Source of the DNA: Sclerodactyla briareus
Taxonomy: Eukaryota; Echinodermata; Holothuroidea; Dendrochirotida; Sclerodactylidae
DNA length: 64,000 bases
Assembly: GCA_026419785.1 (NCBI GenBank)
Contig: JAODTK010001677.1
Span: 305,001 to 369,000 of the forward strand
Direction of reading: 5' to 3'
This document shows positions 34,691 through 47,079 of the stretch, piece by piece (the first letter of the stretch is position 1; each line of letters starts with the position of its first letter). The position numbers were made by a program, and so were the translations under genes. Under the pieces are notes generated by a model. That model saw nothing but the letters and a program-made list of their open reading frames with translations, ran no database searches and had not been told where the DNA came from.

Positions 34691-36744
34691 TCGGTAGGTC
34701 GAGCACACATGTTGATTTTAACAGCGCCACAGACGTTTCCCGTAATATCTTCTACCAGGTTAACTCTTGAGTAGAGTGATTTTTATGCCTTATTGCTCCA
34801 TACCGAAGGTAATGTCAGTAAGATTCTTACCGTTTAGGCAAACTTGGGGCGCTAGCTGGAATTAAGCACTTCTGTCCGTTAGTGCAAGCCTGCACTTCAT
34901 GAAAACACCACTCACACTACATTAATCACCGCTTCCATGACTAGCATCGTGGAGGGCAATAGGATTTGTTATCAACACTGGTTCATGCTATCGCGGTTTT
35001 CGGTCAAATAGGCATAATTCGGCATAGTGAACCGTGGTATTCGACACAAGGAAATGTATTGGAAACACAAGGAATGTATTGGATACACGCGTTTTCAAAT
35101 TCATATAGAGTTTCTCCATACTTCAGAACATTCTACGCCGCCGGTCGTTTACTGTTTGAATATATTTCAAAGAGAAGACGACATGGCTGTTTGCCAAGTT
35201 CATCCGCTCCTGAAGGCAGTTTGAAAAACGACATTTTGCTGTTGCCGTATATTCATTTACATTGAATATTTTCATGCAGTATTAGTTCGGAGATAACGGT
35301 AATATATCGATAATTCCAACGAACACTACATTAGTATTTTTGGATTACAAAAAACAAAACATTGCACAGGTATATTCTGAAGCTCATGTCAAAACAAGAC
35401 AATTGTAATGTCATGCTCCCAAGTCCCCTCATGCTTCTGGGAATAAAATCCTTCAAGATAGAATGAATCGGCTGAAAATTGTATGTTTTCCAATGGATTA
35501 CTGGCTCTATTGAACATTGTTGGTTTTCATCATGCACATGCACTTGGCCCTGTGGCTCTAATAGTTTTGGCTAAGTTTTTCAGAATTTTTCGGAAGCTAG
35601 GAGACAATAATAGGAAACATAACTACGGAATGACGAACGTATGATATACTTTTTTAAATAATTCATTATCTCTCGGTTCAGCTCTAACATACCCATAGTC
35701 ACTGTCTTAAAGCAAAATTTATTTCTCATTTTAAATTCCTGCAGCATGTTGTTCATCACGCTGCCTGCTGTAAGTCATTGTCGGTTTGATTCGTGTAATA
35801 CTTCACTCTCTTTCCGCTCTTCTTTTGGCTGCTTTTGGCCGCTCTGCCGCTGGCTCAGTTCTGTTAAAGTGATGGCACCAGTAGTACACTTTCAACAGAC
35901 GATCCATGTAGTTATGGTATCGTCACGATTTAGGAACTCTTTTAATTCTTTCCACCTCCATGCACTATTCAACCATCAATCAAATTCTACAAAGTTTTCG
36001 TATTGCATGATTGATTGATTAATCGAAGAGGATAATGAAGCGAATTCAACCAGACAAGAACAATATAGAAGCCATGTATGGAAGCGGGCGATAACTCGCT
36101 ATGTTCTAAAGTGAAGTGCAACAAGCAAGTAGCTTGCACTGCCTCTTTATCAGCACATGCAAGGATTAACATTTTTATAATTCCTCAGCACTTTCCTAAA
36201 CAAGTTCACCACACGCAATATCGTTGGAAACGAGAAAAAACAATTATCAGAACAAAAATCTGAATTTTGGTGGAGTGACCAAAGTTACAGATTTACGGAT
36301 TTCGGTAATATGTTTTTCTGCAAACTCAATCTCAATGTTGACCAACTCGACTCGAACACTTTTCTAAGGTTATCATTTTCAATTTCTCAATCACTAGTTT
36401 TTGCTGTTTTGTTTTTGTTTTGTTAGTTTAAATCTCTTCATTAACTGAAGAATTTATGTGTCACCTAAGCCACGGCGTTCATCATGTTAGATTATATCCT
36501 GAAACCTTATTTCATTGTCCGCCGAACCACCTCAAGAAATTACTTATTTCGTTGGGGCACTGTTTCAATTATTGAAATAGTATACAAAAATGTCAACAGA
36601 AAGATTCAGTTTAGATCATGCTGTTCGTCAATGTGACACATGTACGTGATTGAACATGTGTGCTTTAACTACATGAATAGTTTTGAGTGTCAATGGTGTT
36701 GAGCATTTGCTTTCAATTTCTTTTCTTTGCAATGGCGATACTGT

Positions 36745-38335
36745 CATTACTGCTTGAATGAACTAAACATCCCTGGCGGGTAAAACCGCTAACGTGTATA
36801 TCCCCACTTTCGATCAATCAGAGGGTGACATTATTCGTCTTGTTTTTCTTTTTTTATCAGAAGGGGACTTATGACCTAGAGAAGTGGGAGAATGGCTCAA
36901 ATGCACACCCATTATGGTCCGAAATATGCAATTGTCAAATCTGCCAACAACAAAAAAAATCGCAAAAATTCAAATGTCCGCCGGGTGGGGTCGTATGAGG
37001 CGAAAAACAAAACGTGGTCTCAAAATGATCGTCATGCTTCGAAACGCGCAAATAAGCGAGAAACTCAGTTTCGCAAAAAAAAACCCAAAATGGCCGCCGT
37101 CAGAGCGGTTCGGGCGACTCCCACTGTTTCAGCCATTCAAAACTTTCATTATAGGATCATGTGTGCGAAGTTAAGAAAAAACAATGTCAAACCTGTGGAA
37201 ATACAATTTTCGCAAAAATTCAAAATGGCCTCTGGGTGGGGTTGTATGGGGCGAAAACAACAGTTGGTCTTCAAACGATCACCACGCTTCGAAACGCGCA
37301 AATAAGCGAGAACTCAGTTTCGCAAAAAATCCAAAATGGCCGCCGTCAAATCAGTCGGGCGACGCCCACTGTTTCAGCCATTCAAAACTTTCATTATAGG
37401 ATCATGTGTGCGAAGTTAAGAAAAAAAAAAAACAATGTCAAACCTGTGGAAATACAATTTTCGCAAAAATTCAAAATGGCCTCTGGGTGGGGTTGTATGG
37501 GGCGAAAACAACAGTTGGTCTTCAAACGATCACCACGCTTCGAAACGCGCAAATAAGCGAGAAACTCAGTTTCGCAAAGAGTTCAAAATGGCCGCCGTCA
37601 AATCAGTCGGGCGACGCCCACTTTTTTTAATCCATTCAAGATTTTCATCAGACGATCATGAGTGTAAAGTTTCATAGGATCCGACAAGGCACCAGGGAGT
37701 TATTGTACAAACACTATCAATTCAGTTCTGTTGAAAATCCAAGATGGCTGCTGCCAGAGTGGTGCACTGACGCCCACATTCCGGAATGGTGGATTTTCAC
37801 TCGCGATTGCCACATCATGCTCCGTTCGTTACTGTTTTTACAGTTGTATTTGTTCTAACCCATTGCACACAAAGTGCCCCCTGTCCCATAAAACGATTCT
37901 GAGTGGGAGGGGGAGGGGTGTGAGTGAACATTCATTCGCGGTACCTACTTTGTTCTGAGCGTGTATGTGTGTATGTGTGTGTGTGGAGGGGGGGGGGGGG
38001 GGGGGGTTAAAGGAGGAACTCTCCTCGCAATGGTCATATCCAGGTCCCTTCGTTATAGTTCCTACCGCGTTCTGTGCCCAGCAACATTGGTAGCCTTACC
38101 TACTCACGCTATAAAACGTCTCAGAGACGCTTACTGTAAGCGCTGAGACTCGTGGGGGTCAACATAGCGGTTTGAAATAATGCCGTACACAATTGGGGAG
38201 GGCTTGTAGAAAACCTGTATTCTGTTCATAGTTTTTGTGTACAAACTGACTGCACTGCACTTACAAAAGTGTTACAATCCCTTGCTCATTTGAGGAGCAA
38301 TTTTGATGCTACAACCAGCTATTTTGACGTCCATA
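36745..38335. other. Right-arm segment with no homologue in the left arm
   Basis: Arm similarity stops after GCGATACTGTCATTACTG and resumes near CATATACTCTCC at 38345. It holds a three-unit tandem repeat and a G-run at about 37987-38006. No gene recognised. The open frames at 36892-37305 and 37161-37556 lie entirely inside the tandem repeat. Confidence 0.6.
36920..37650 (+). repeat. ~241-bp tandem repeat, three units, right arm only
   Basis: Units begin near 36920, 37169 and 37411. Each contains AAAATGGCC(G/T)C twice, GCTTCGAAACGCGCAAATAA, AACTCAGTTTCGCAAA and CATTATAGGATCATGTGTG. Units two and three are nearly identical; unit one is more diverged. The AAAATGGCCGCC word resembles the core of YY1-type binding sites (inference). 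Confidence 0.85.
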
Positions 38336-38521
38336 ACCTCCTATCTACGTCCACAGCATATACTCTCCAAGGTTCGTCGATTCCCCGTACTAGGCTGTTG
38401 ATGCCTCGAAGCAGGAGATGACTCAATAAGGCGCTATATGATTATCCCATTCCACAGTAATGAGCCAAGAGCATCACATTCCACTGTATTGAGTCCCTGT
38501 CTCAATTGTTATCGTCCATAG

Positions 38522-38614
38522 GTCCCCGTGGCCGAGGAAGAGACCATGACTCCGATCAGCAGAGCATCAACCGACAGAGAAGACCACCACCACCGCCACC
38601 GCCCCCACATAGAA
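38522..38614 (+). other. Candidate juxtamembrane exon, right copy
   Basis: Inverted partner of 27508-27601, bounded by GTCCATAG and AGAA|GTAATC. It reads GRGRDHDSDQQSIN then a proline run. Coding status uncertain. Confidence 0.35.
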
Positions 38615-40360
38615 GTAATCTATTTTGAAATATTATTAAGGAGAAATGAAATATAGCGAGGTGTTGAACAACTCCATCCTCACCTGAAGAGTATAAGTAC
38701 CAGGACACGCAAACATAACGTCTGGTATTTCGGACATTTTCCTTAGCAATTTGTGAACTGGACCTTGAATTTCTATTAAATAAGATAGACAAGATAAGTC
38801 CTGACGCCACCCCTGTTCTGCTATCATGGTAAACAATGACAACAGTTTGCCTTGTCCATGGGAGGCCTTGGCCTCGTACCTCTTCCTGACGTCCTCAATC
38901 ATTGTAAATTCTTTGAAAGAAAGGCATGTTGAGAGAGGGGATTTGACATGCCATTCTCATTGTGCCAGGTTTGACGATGGTAAGGCCTAGTATCTTCACC
39001 TTGGAATCACACCGACATCTCTTACTGATAGTGTTTCCTTTTGTGTGTGATTAGGACGCGATTTCGGAATTTGATGTTTTAGATTTATGTTCAGAATTCG
39101 CACTACTGCAATACAGTGGTGACAGACTGTTATAGATGCTTCGGATATTATCGTTTTCATATTACCAGTATATTCCCATGTGTTATATATGCTTAATTCT
39201 ATCTACACCCCTACTTCCGTGTTTTCACGGAAACACATGCCTGATTGGCTAACCCCAGTCACGCGACTGTCGTTTATTCTGCAACAAACAGTCAGTATCC
39301 TATATAGACTTGTTTCAAGTTGTCGTCATTTTGGAATACCACGCAGCTGGTCGAGTCCAAAACAATCGAATACTTGCTCGATTTGCGGGGTCATAAGTAA
39401 ACGCAATACTTTTCAAACGCAAAAATAAGGTTGCGTTAACTTTTTTGGGAGTTTTTGTTTACACGCGCATATCCGGTTCCATTATAGCCTACGCGCGCTT
39501 CAAAGAGCGCACTGCCTCAACGAAATACAAACGGCGAAACGACGCGTCGCTCGTTTCAACGGTTGAATGCCATGTTCAAACGCGCAGAACCCTCCAGTGC
39601 AGCACGCGTGTTTTGTATTTGCTTCCCCGTGGAAAGTACGCACAGCACGCACTGCCACTTTTTGTGATGTAGGTGCGCAATGCAAATTCACTTCGATCGA
39701 ACTAACGCAATAGTACCCTAGCTGCTTATTTACTGTTTAGAGATACAAAGATATAGATCTAGAGAAATTGATATCTCCAATCGTTCGGGTAATTCCTGTT
39801 TGTGGTTGTAAGAATGGAATACACAGCAGGTCCGACTTTTACTGGTTCATAAACAGTCTCGACTCTGAATTTAGCTTAATAACGAACCGGCTGCGCCTCG
39901 TCCATTATTTACTTAAATTCAGATTCTCGACTGTTTATTCTCCAATAAAAGTCCTGGGCCCAGTTGAAGTTTAATTCCTAAGCTTAAGTTGAACACACTC
40001 GTCATAAAGACATAGCCTGCTATAACCAAACAACCCTTCTTACCTATCTGTCTATCACTGTGCTTGCATCATCAGACTACATCATCTTTTTTTGTGACTT
40101 CAAGGATATGTTGCAAATGATATATACAGCTCTGATTAAGCGAACTAGAGAAGAATGCATTTAATCGTAGAAAGTAGTAACAGGAGCGCACAGAGCAAAT
40201 CGGTTGACATTGGTTAAAGTTTATAACGTTGGGACTGGACTGCTGTAGAAGTATTCGGCTTAGAAAAAGTGTAAATTTACTGTTCCATAGCTTTCCTGCA
40301 TTAATGTATCCTTCATCTGCTCATGGCCGATATTATTAAGACAACCCTTTCGTTTCGCAG

Positions 40361-40392
40361 TTGGTACAAGATAGCGGGGAAAATCTTGAAAA
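40361..40392 (+). other. Candidate mini-exon upstream of the kinase, right copy
   Basis: Bounded by TTTCGCAG and a consensus donor AAAA|GTAAGC; reads WYKIAGKILK. Partner of 26496-26525. Confidence 0.35.
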
Positions 40393-41145
40393 GTAAGCTC
40401 ATACAGTATACAAGCTCTGCATACGATAATGTGATTGGCGTTTTATTTCACACCTTTTCTTGCATATGTGTCTCTTCCAGTTCCGAAATTGTTATCCTGG
40501 CATATCAATAAAGATTTACGAACAATTGCGTGCAGTTTTACAACTCTGAGACATAAGACGTTCTCTTATCGATAATTCAATTTGAAGCCGAGCACTCTTA
40601 TCACATAGTCACGGACTCGATGTGTATAGCCCATACCCCCAACTACCAGTCTACATCCGAGGGATTGCTTCTCTATCAGTCTATCATGCCCGATAAATGA
40701 ATTTACATCTCTCTTGGTGTATGTAGTCATGCAGCTGTCGATTGCTTTGTGTGTTTTAATGTTGTTTGTTGGGAAATTATCGGATTAGTCTTGGGTTTAT
40801 TATTTTCTCTGTTTAAGATTCAGTATTGCTCTAAGGTAGTGGTGATGTCCTGACTTTACCACTGATCCCTGCCTCTGAATGAAGCGGTTTGAAGGCTCAC
40901 TCACATTAGTCGGACAGGTACATTGGAATGGCGGTATGGGAAGAAGATGAGAATGCACTTCTCGTTAATCTCTGCGCATTTGTAGACAAGAGAATGCGAC
41001 TAATCGCTCCATCGAGTGATATTTTCTGTTTTTGCTCTCAAAGATATCTGATATCTCTGAATTACCCTCGGTCGTGCCTTAACCTCTTGTTGACCTAAAT
41101 GATTAAACTTACATATTCACCCGTATGTCACATTTTGCCTTCCAG

Positions 41146-41297
41146 AGAAGTCTGTTAAGGGATTTCAGCCGTTTCCTCTTTAGGTTGTTTGTAAATCGTT
41201 ATTACCATGTTATTGATGTCTACATATTGTCGTATCTTGACAGTCCATCAAAATCGACGATTTATAGAAACTTCAGAGCATTCTAACGAATCGGAAA
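41146..41297 (+). pseudogene. Kinase exon 1 (juxtamembrane), right copy
   Basis: Acceptor TGCCTTCCAG, donor GAAA|GTGAGT. It reads SYLDSPSKSTIY in one frame and EHSNESE-type sequence in another, so an indel separates them. A TAG also appears in the frame matching the left copy. Confidence 0.5.
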
Positions 41298-41512
41298 GTG
41301 AGTATTGGGTTCGTTAAAAAAAACAAAAAAACAGACACCCCCCCCCCCCCAAAAAAAAGAGTAATGCCTGCCTTGGTTTACAAAATGGTTTCGAGTCACG
41401 GTAGAACAAAAAACTGAGACGCCATATAATAGAAACGATACCATGCAGTTTATTAGTCTTAGGAGCAATCGTGTTATTGATAGATTTCGTGTCCGGCCCA
41501 TTCCATTACCAG

Positions 41513-41671
41513 ATTACTACACATGCCGGTGAAGACGCCGGGTGAAGAATGTTTCAGGACAGAGATATCTGTCTGATATGGCGATAAGAAGGAGTTTGTA
41601 GGACAGAGGGATGGGTACTGTCAGCGCGCCGGGCAGGAAGAAGCGCTGCGTGGTACTGACGGCATTGACCG
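41513..41671 (+). pseudogene. Kinase exon 2 (glycine loop, beta-3), right copy, frameshifted
   Basis: Acceptor CATTACCAG, donor TTGACCG|GTATGT. It is 159 bases against 171 on the left. The end MGTVS then GRKKRCVVLTALTG is kept, but the 5' half is out of frame. Confidence 0.65.
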
Positions 41672-42093
41672 GTATGTCTATTCCAGGTGATTGAATCTAA
41701 TACAGGCTCGTTGTAGGAGGCGGAGGGGGATCTTTCCGAGGGAAAGGGGTTTGAGCTGTTCCTAGTTTCTATTTGACAAACTACCAACGCAGACATTTAA
41801 TTCGTATTATTTTGGTTCAACCAAATTTGATTTGCTGCTATTGATGAAAACTAAACGTGTTCGGAGGACATTCTATTGGTAATGCTCACTTACTGCACAT
41901 GCAGGATCCATACAGCCAGTCCTTTGATGTGCTGTGGTGGGTACATATCTTGTTGGGTTCATTTGTGTTCGCCTCAGCCCCTACACCCAAGAAATGAAAA
42001 TCCAGGCTGATGGCATCTCCTACAGGAATCATGGTTACGACTTACAATAATCCGTATATGTTCCGGCCCTTGTTCTCTATCTTCTCTCACCAG

Positions 42094-42204
42094 ATACCTC
42101 TGGAGTTTCCGAAGACATTCACTGGGATCAGTTTGTTAAAAGGGCACTGGATCTCCCATCGACAAATGATCTTGTGAAAATTGTTGGAATCGGAATAATT
42201 CAAG
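42094..42204 (+). pseudogene. Kinase exon 3 (helix C, beta-4), right copy, open
   Basis: Acceptor CTCTCACCAG, donor CAAG|GTATTC, 111 bases, phase 1 at both ends, fully open. It reads HWDQFVKRALDLPSTNDLVK then IVGIGIIQ. This matches helix C and beta-4 of tyrosine kinases; the helix-C glutamate that pairs with the beta-3 lysine is replaced (FVKRAL), consistent with a pseudokinase. Confidence 0.75.
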
Positions 42205-42237
42205 GTATTCTCATTTCTCACCCCACCCAGCGTACTT

Positions 42238-43065
42238 ATCTAATGGGTATCGATTTTAGGAACATTGGTTTGACAGTTAACAAATGCTGTCCTATGTGAA
42301 AAGTTGTCTGGTGCTATGGGTATCGATTCAAGAATATTGGTTTGGCAGTCAACAAATTTTAAACTATGAAAAGTAGTTTGGTGCTATGGGTATCGATTCG
42401 GGAACATTGGTTGACAGTTAACACATGTTGAACCAGGAACAGTAGTTCGTGGTTAATGGGTATCGATTCAAGAACATTGGTTCGACAGTTAACACATGTT
42501 AAACTATGAAAAGTAGTCTGGTGCGCTGGGTATCGATTCAAGAACATTGGTTCGACAGTTAACACATGTTGAAACAGGAACAGTAGTTCGTGGCTAATGG
42601 GTATCGATTCAAGAACATGGTTGCAACAGTTAACACATGTTGAACCAGGAACAGTAGTTCGTGGCTAATGGGTATCGATTCAAGAACATTGGTTCGACAG
42701 TTAACACATGTTAAACTATGAAAAGTAGTCTGGTGCGCTGGGTATCGATTCAAGAACATTGGTTCGACAGTTAACACATGTTAAACTATGAAAAATAGTT
42801 TGGTGCTATGGGTATCGATTCAAGAACATTGGTTCAACAGTTAACACATGTTGAAACAGGAACAGTAGTTCGTGGCTAATGGGTATCGATTCAAGAATAT
42901 TGGTATGATTGGTTCGACAACTGAGCACATGCTAAACTGTGAGCAGTACTTTGGTGCAATGGGCATCACTTCAAGTACATTAGTTCAACAGTTAACACAT
43001 GTTGAACCAGGAACAGTAGTTCGTGGCTAATGGGTATCGATTCAAGAACATCGGATTGACAGCTA
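42238..43065 (+). repeat. 70-bp minisatellite (ATCGATACCC family), right array
   Basis: About twelve units in reverse complement to the left array, each with GGGTATCGATTCAAGAACAT, GGTTCGACAGTTAACACATG and one of two tails (AAACTATGAAAAGTAGT or GAAACAGGAACAGTAGT). The tails tend to alternate. Units here are cleaner than on the left. Isolated degraded units follow at about 43575-43680. Confidence 0.9.
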
Positions 43066-43187
43066 AAGGCCAAAAGTAAAATTCACTGGACTCTACACTG
43101 GTACTTTATGTCAGCACATCATGACAGTGGAAAACCCCATACCGAATTTCGGCGATTCGAGTGTACCGATAAAGGCACAATCAGCTA

Positions 43188-43505
43188 GTGCAAAACTTGC
43201 CTTGGGACATCACGGAGAACCGCAGGATCCCCTATTATACAAAGTCAAGTAAAACATGTACTTTTGGAAATATTGTACTAACAAACTATACATGGGATGC
43301 GAATGAAAAACTTCGAAACGTTCACAAACTATACGGTATTTTGTCATCTAAAGTGATAGCTTTGCACGTTTCCCTGGTATACCATGGCGCAAACAGTATT
43401 TACTGTGTAGGGTGTATGGCGGCCTTTGCATCCTCCGTGATGTCATGCTTCTTCGAATTTCTCAAAAGTAAATTGAAATATTTCTACGAGCAACATGCAT
43501 GCTAG
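43188..43505 (+). other. Open frame in kinase intron 3, right arm
   Basis: A 105-codon frame whose first part (NRRIPYY, TCTFG, NYTWDANEKLRN) resembles the left-arm stretch at 21578-21766. The remainder includes about 110 bases absent on the left. No family recognised; could be an alternative exon or chance. Confidence 0.25.
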
Positions 43506-43746
43506 AGTATCCAAATTTGGGTTGTGGGGTGCTGAAAAGTCTCTTGTCACGTGTGTTGGTTTACATGACCATTGGCCTTAACACATATTAAACTATGAAC
43601 AGTGGTTTGGTGCTATGAATATCGATTCGAGAACATTGGTTCAAAAGATGCACACAACACATGCTAAACCATGAACATTATAATTGGTGCCGAAATATTT
43701 GATGGAACTGTTACACCAAACAAATTTATGGTTCTTATTGTCTCAG

Positions 43747-43903
43747 AACGAATGCACTGACTTCAAGAAATCTCACTGCGAGACCCTGGACAGTCTCTTG
43801 AATAGAATGAACACAAACCTGAGGGTTATATGTTCCAGCGTTAGAAGTCATAAATCATATTATTGGGATTCTTAAAGGAATGGAATGGATCAATTCCTTC
43901 GGG
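43747..43903 (+). pseudogene. Kinase exon 4 (helices D and E), right copy
   Basis: Acceptor TATTGTCTCAG, donor CGGG|GTAGAT. HCETLDSLLNRMNTN is clear, but the 5' end (ACTGACTTCAAG) is out of frame and the 3' half shifts after NLRV. Confidence 0.65.
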
Positions 43904-44149
43904 GTAGATTAAGAACAGTCTGGAATGTTTGATTCTATAATACGATATAGCAATGCCTACAAAAATATGTAAAGGGATTGGGTCTATTTTCGACCGTGCT
44001 AGCAATATAGTGCTTAGTTTTTATCATAATTGTTTTCAGTATCGTGTTTGAAATTTGACATTGAGAGTGATACTGATCGTAGAAAGATATTTCTGGTTGT
44101 TGTTTATCGGGTGATCCTTTCATCAATACTTTCGTAATTCAAGGTTTGG

Positions 44150-44470
44150 CTTCCAGCAGTCACCAGACGTTTTCCTTAGGTGGTGTAATAACAGTCCCGA
44201 TGGGCAAAGTTTTGGCCTTCACTTCATGGTTCCGCCCTAATTCAGTGGATTCGTGCATGGGTTTCTGATTATTGTTTCGGGATATAGGCCTACTTGCAAT
44301 AAGGCTCGTCGTCGGCTGTGAGCAGTGTGTTGTATTGAATCTTCCGCTCCTCCAGGTTCCGAGGAAGAGGGCGGATCTGGATTCACTGATCGTCCTTTCG
44401 GAGGGGACGTGGAATGGCGAATGGTTTGAGAATGGTTACACCTCTGAAACGATATTCTCTGAGCACTAGT
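44150..44470 (-). repeat. Dispersed repeat, right-arm copy
   Basis: Inverted partner of 20600-20910, with CTGATCGTCCTTTCGGAGG and CTTCCGCTCCTCCAGGTTCC. It lies between kinase exons 4 and 5. Confidence 0.55.
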
Positions 44471-44604
44471 CGAGGAGTGCGCTTCACAAATACGCATCCA
44501 TGATTAATACAGCCAGGGTTCTTGATGAGCCAAATTGGCTTCCAGATCCGGTAGAAATCAAATGAAAAAGTAGGCTATAATATTCGTCTCATGTATCTAT
44601 ACAG

Positions 44605-44726
44605 TTTTTGCATCCGGGACTTTTCATGGATCAACGTGCTCGGACCAATCAGGGACAATGTAAGCTGTATGACTTCTGCCTCGCAGAGGACGCAAAAAAA
44701 GATCCGACTATCAGAAAGCAGCAGAG
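44605..44726 (+). pseudogene. Kinase exon 5 (catalytic and metal-binding loops), right copy
   Basis: Acceptor TCTATACAG, donor AGAG|GTAACG. With five leading Ts it reads FLHPGLFMD, then QGQCKLYDFCLAED, in frame. NVLV of the left copy is changed to QRAR, removing the Mg-binding Asn. HPG and DFC are shared with the left. Confidence 0.75.
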
Positions 44727-45279
44727 GTAACGTTCCATAAAACAATATACGTTTATTTATCATATTTTAAAACATTAATTACATATTTGACTCAACAATT
44801 CCAAGGTATGCTCATCAATATGAATAGATGGATAGATGAATAGATAGGAGGGTATTAGCAATGAAGAATTAATGAATAAAAAAGAGGAATGAAAAAGGAA
44901 TGGATAAAAAATTAATGGATAAATATTTCATTTATTGCTCTGATCACTTTCGTTTACAAGGTTTGGTAATTACACTAGCATACAAAGACCATCACGGGAG
45001 ACATGTTAGGTGGAATGGTGACCATATGACCATGTGCAATATACTGTGCTTCGAACCTGGATATTTTCAAGTATTGTCTTTAGCTTTCCTAATCGTGGTG
45101 TTTTGATTTTTCTCTGATTATAACATGATGAACGCGCGAATGAAATTTCAACGAAGGCCATTTCATCATGCAAACATATAGAAGGGCAAATTCCATACAG
45201 AACAAATGTCACCAACTTCAATTTAGACTCAGGTAAAACATTTAAAACAATAATGCAACAAGAATTTACTGGAAAAAAT

Positions 45280-45393
45280 TAATAAAGAAAATATATAATT
45301 AAAAATAAATAACAATAATAAATAAAATAAATAATAAATAAATAAATAAATAAATAAATAAAAAAGAAATAAATAAATAAATTAAAAAATAAT
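45280..45393 (+). repeat. (AAAT)n microsatellite, right arm
   Basis: Imperfect AAAT/AAT repeats, the inverted partner of 19681-19799, just upstream of kinase exon 6. Confidence 0.9.
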
Positions 45394-45413
45394 ATTCTCT
45401 TCATGTTATTCAG

Positions 45414-45527
45414 GGTACTTACGGTCAAGTGGAATCGCTTGGCACCGGAGTGTTTACCCATCAGGAATACGCGAAAGCAGTGACGGAGGTCGGTGGCAGT
45501 CGTTAGCGGGGTATGGGAAAACTTGGG
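45414..45527 (+). pseudogene. Kinase exon 6 (APE motif, helix F), right copy
   Basis: Acceptor TGTTATTCAG. It reads VLTVKWNRLAPECL, the canonical VKW..APE activation-segment end, then slips into another frame (HQEYAKA) and again before AVV. The donor GT seen on the left is GA here. Confidence 0.65.
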
Positions 45528-46408
45528 GATGGTGAATCAACGTCATGTTATTGTAACGATTTTCCTCGCCAAACAGGCGTCGGGGCATTCACGTAGTGAT
45601 GCTAATTAAAGAGGCGTTCGTCGTCTGTGGTTAGATACTGGCGAAGAGCGACGGCGAAGAGTTTACATGACGTCACGAGGATGAATTGTTCCCAGGGTTA
45701 AATCCGATATTGATACGGTATATCGTTGTATAAGGATATGTCAATGTAAATAGTTTTCCAATATCCCTGAGACGGTTTTTGTGTGATGATGCAGACCTCT
45801 CCGCGGTTTTGGCAAGTAATAACCAAGACGGACAATACCTCTTTAAAAATTTAGGCGTTTTACGTAATTGTAGAGGATCAACAATTTTCTCTCAGTCACC
45901 TCAAGAGCAGTCCGTTAGATCAGCCAGTCGGAGGAAAAAGTGACCTGGGAGGTGAATTGGTTACGAAGGTGTAACAGGACGAGAATTGAAGGTATAACCT
46001 CTCAAGACATGTCACGGGTGCGATGACGGCCTCGTGTGCTGTGACTAACTGATGTTTGCCTCGCGTAACGAAAGAAATCATCGCGTAATCATCGGCGTGT
46101 TACCCGCCATCACTCGTTATGCATGATGTATATGTTTCTCTTCCAAAATCTTCTTGAGAAATAGAGATACCTGTTGAAAAACACGCAAGGGTGTCTGTGG
46201 TCAGAAGAAGAAAAAAAGTGGAATTTTGAACTTAATTCATGCATGTTGTAAATATCTACTTTAATCAAAAGTTTTATTAGGTCGATCACCATACCTTGAA
46301 TATTCCAATCATGTCAATATTTTGTTTATGACTGTAGAGGGTACCGCAATTTTCCTCTCTTCAGGGACATTCTCAGTACTGTTGTTTAACAATGGCATTA
46401 TTTATCAG

Positions 46409-46480
46409 GATCTTACCATTCCCATGGGAATTGCTGCGACCACCGTGTACCATCCCCGTATGATAACGTGAATGATCGTA
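46409..46480 (+). pseudogene. Kinase exon 7 (helix F/G), right copy
   Basis: Acceptor TTTATCAG; GATCTTACCATTCCCATGG corresponds to the left SYPFPW reading with a one-base slip. End uncertain. Confidence 0.4.
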
Positions 46481-47079
46481 ATCAACTGCGGTAGTGAAAT
46501 TGACCCAATGTTATTCAGTCATTCATTAACAAAAGTTAGTTTGAAGATCGGTGGAAAGACGAGTGGGGGTTGTACAACAATGGCGGAATTCCAAGTCGGT
46601 GTGGGGGTGGATATCGTGACCCCTATTTACGATTCATGGTGGCACTCCGCGTAAAGGCAAAAGGAAGTGCCATTCGGATCGATACTCCCTGGTACTATTT
46701 AGTATTCAGCTTTTGGTTCAGCTAATAGCCCAGGGTGGCTGATCTCAGGAAGTGGTTCTCAGGGCTGCTGTTCATATGAGGTGGTGCTGACCTCAGTCTC
46801 TAGCTTCTATTACTAGACGGATTAACTCGGTCGCTGAGCTCCAGTGATAATTGGAGAAGAAGAATCAATAGTTGATGAGAGTCAAACTATTCAATCGAAA
46901 GTCTGGAGGGCTCGCCGCAGTTCTGTTAGTTTATTAAGTAAGTCAGTGGGGGTAAACCTATAGGATATGTTTTCTCCATTGACTTAAGGAATAAAATGGG
47001 GTGAGCCGTAGTGAGCGATGCGGCAAGCTTGACCAGGAGTACATGATGATGTAACTCACTGAGATCCCCAATTAACAAC

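Larger units (their letters stand above)
32965..36260 (+). repeat. Start of the ~27.8-kb unit (direct repeat with 60810-64000)
   Basis: From CGCGCCAATC..ATAGT (about 32973 and 60826) onward, the sequence matches the window's last 3.2 kb in the same orientation, with moderate divergence and small indels. The offset is about 27.84 kb at the start and 27.73 kb at the end. It includes the integrase debris and the inner right arm. Confidence 0.85.
41146..46480 (+). pseudogene. Receptor-tyrosine-kinase-like pseudokinase gene, right copy
   Basis: Inverted counterpart of the left gene with the same exon order. Exon 3 is intact here (broken on the left) and exon 6 keeps the canonical VKW..LAPE before a slip, while exon 2 is frameshifted here (open on the left). 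Catalytic replacements HPG and DFC are shared, so they predate the duplication. Introns carry the same minisatellite, dispersed repeat and AAAT tract. Neither copy gives a continuous reading frame over all exons, so both are most simply pseudogenes, unless base errors are involved. Confidence 0.7.

Noticed and set aside
36892..37556. 137- and 131-codon open frames as genes
   Set aside because: They lie wholly within a 241-bp tandem repeat and repeat their own peptide; no domain recognised.
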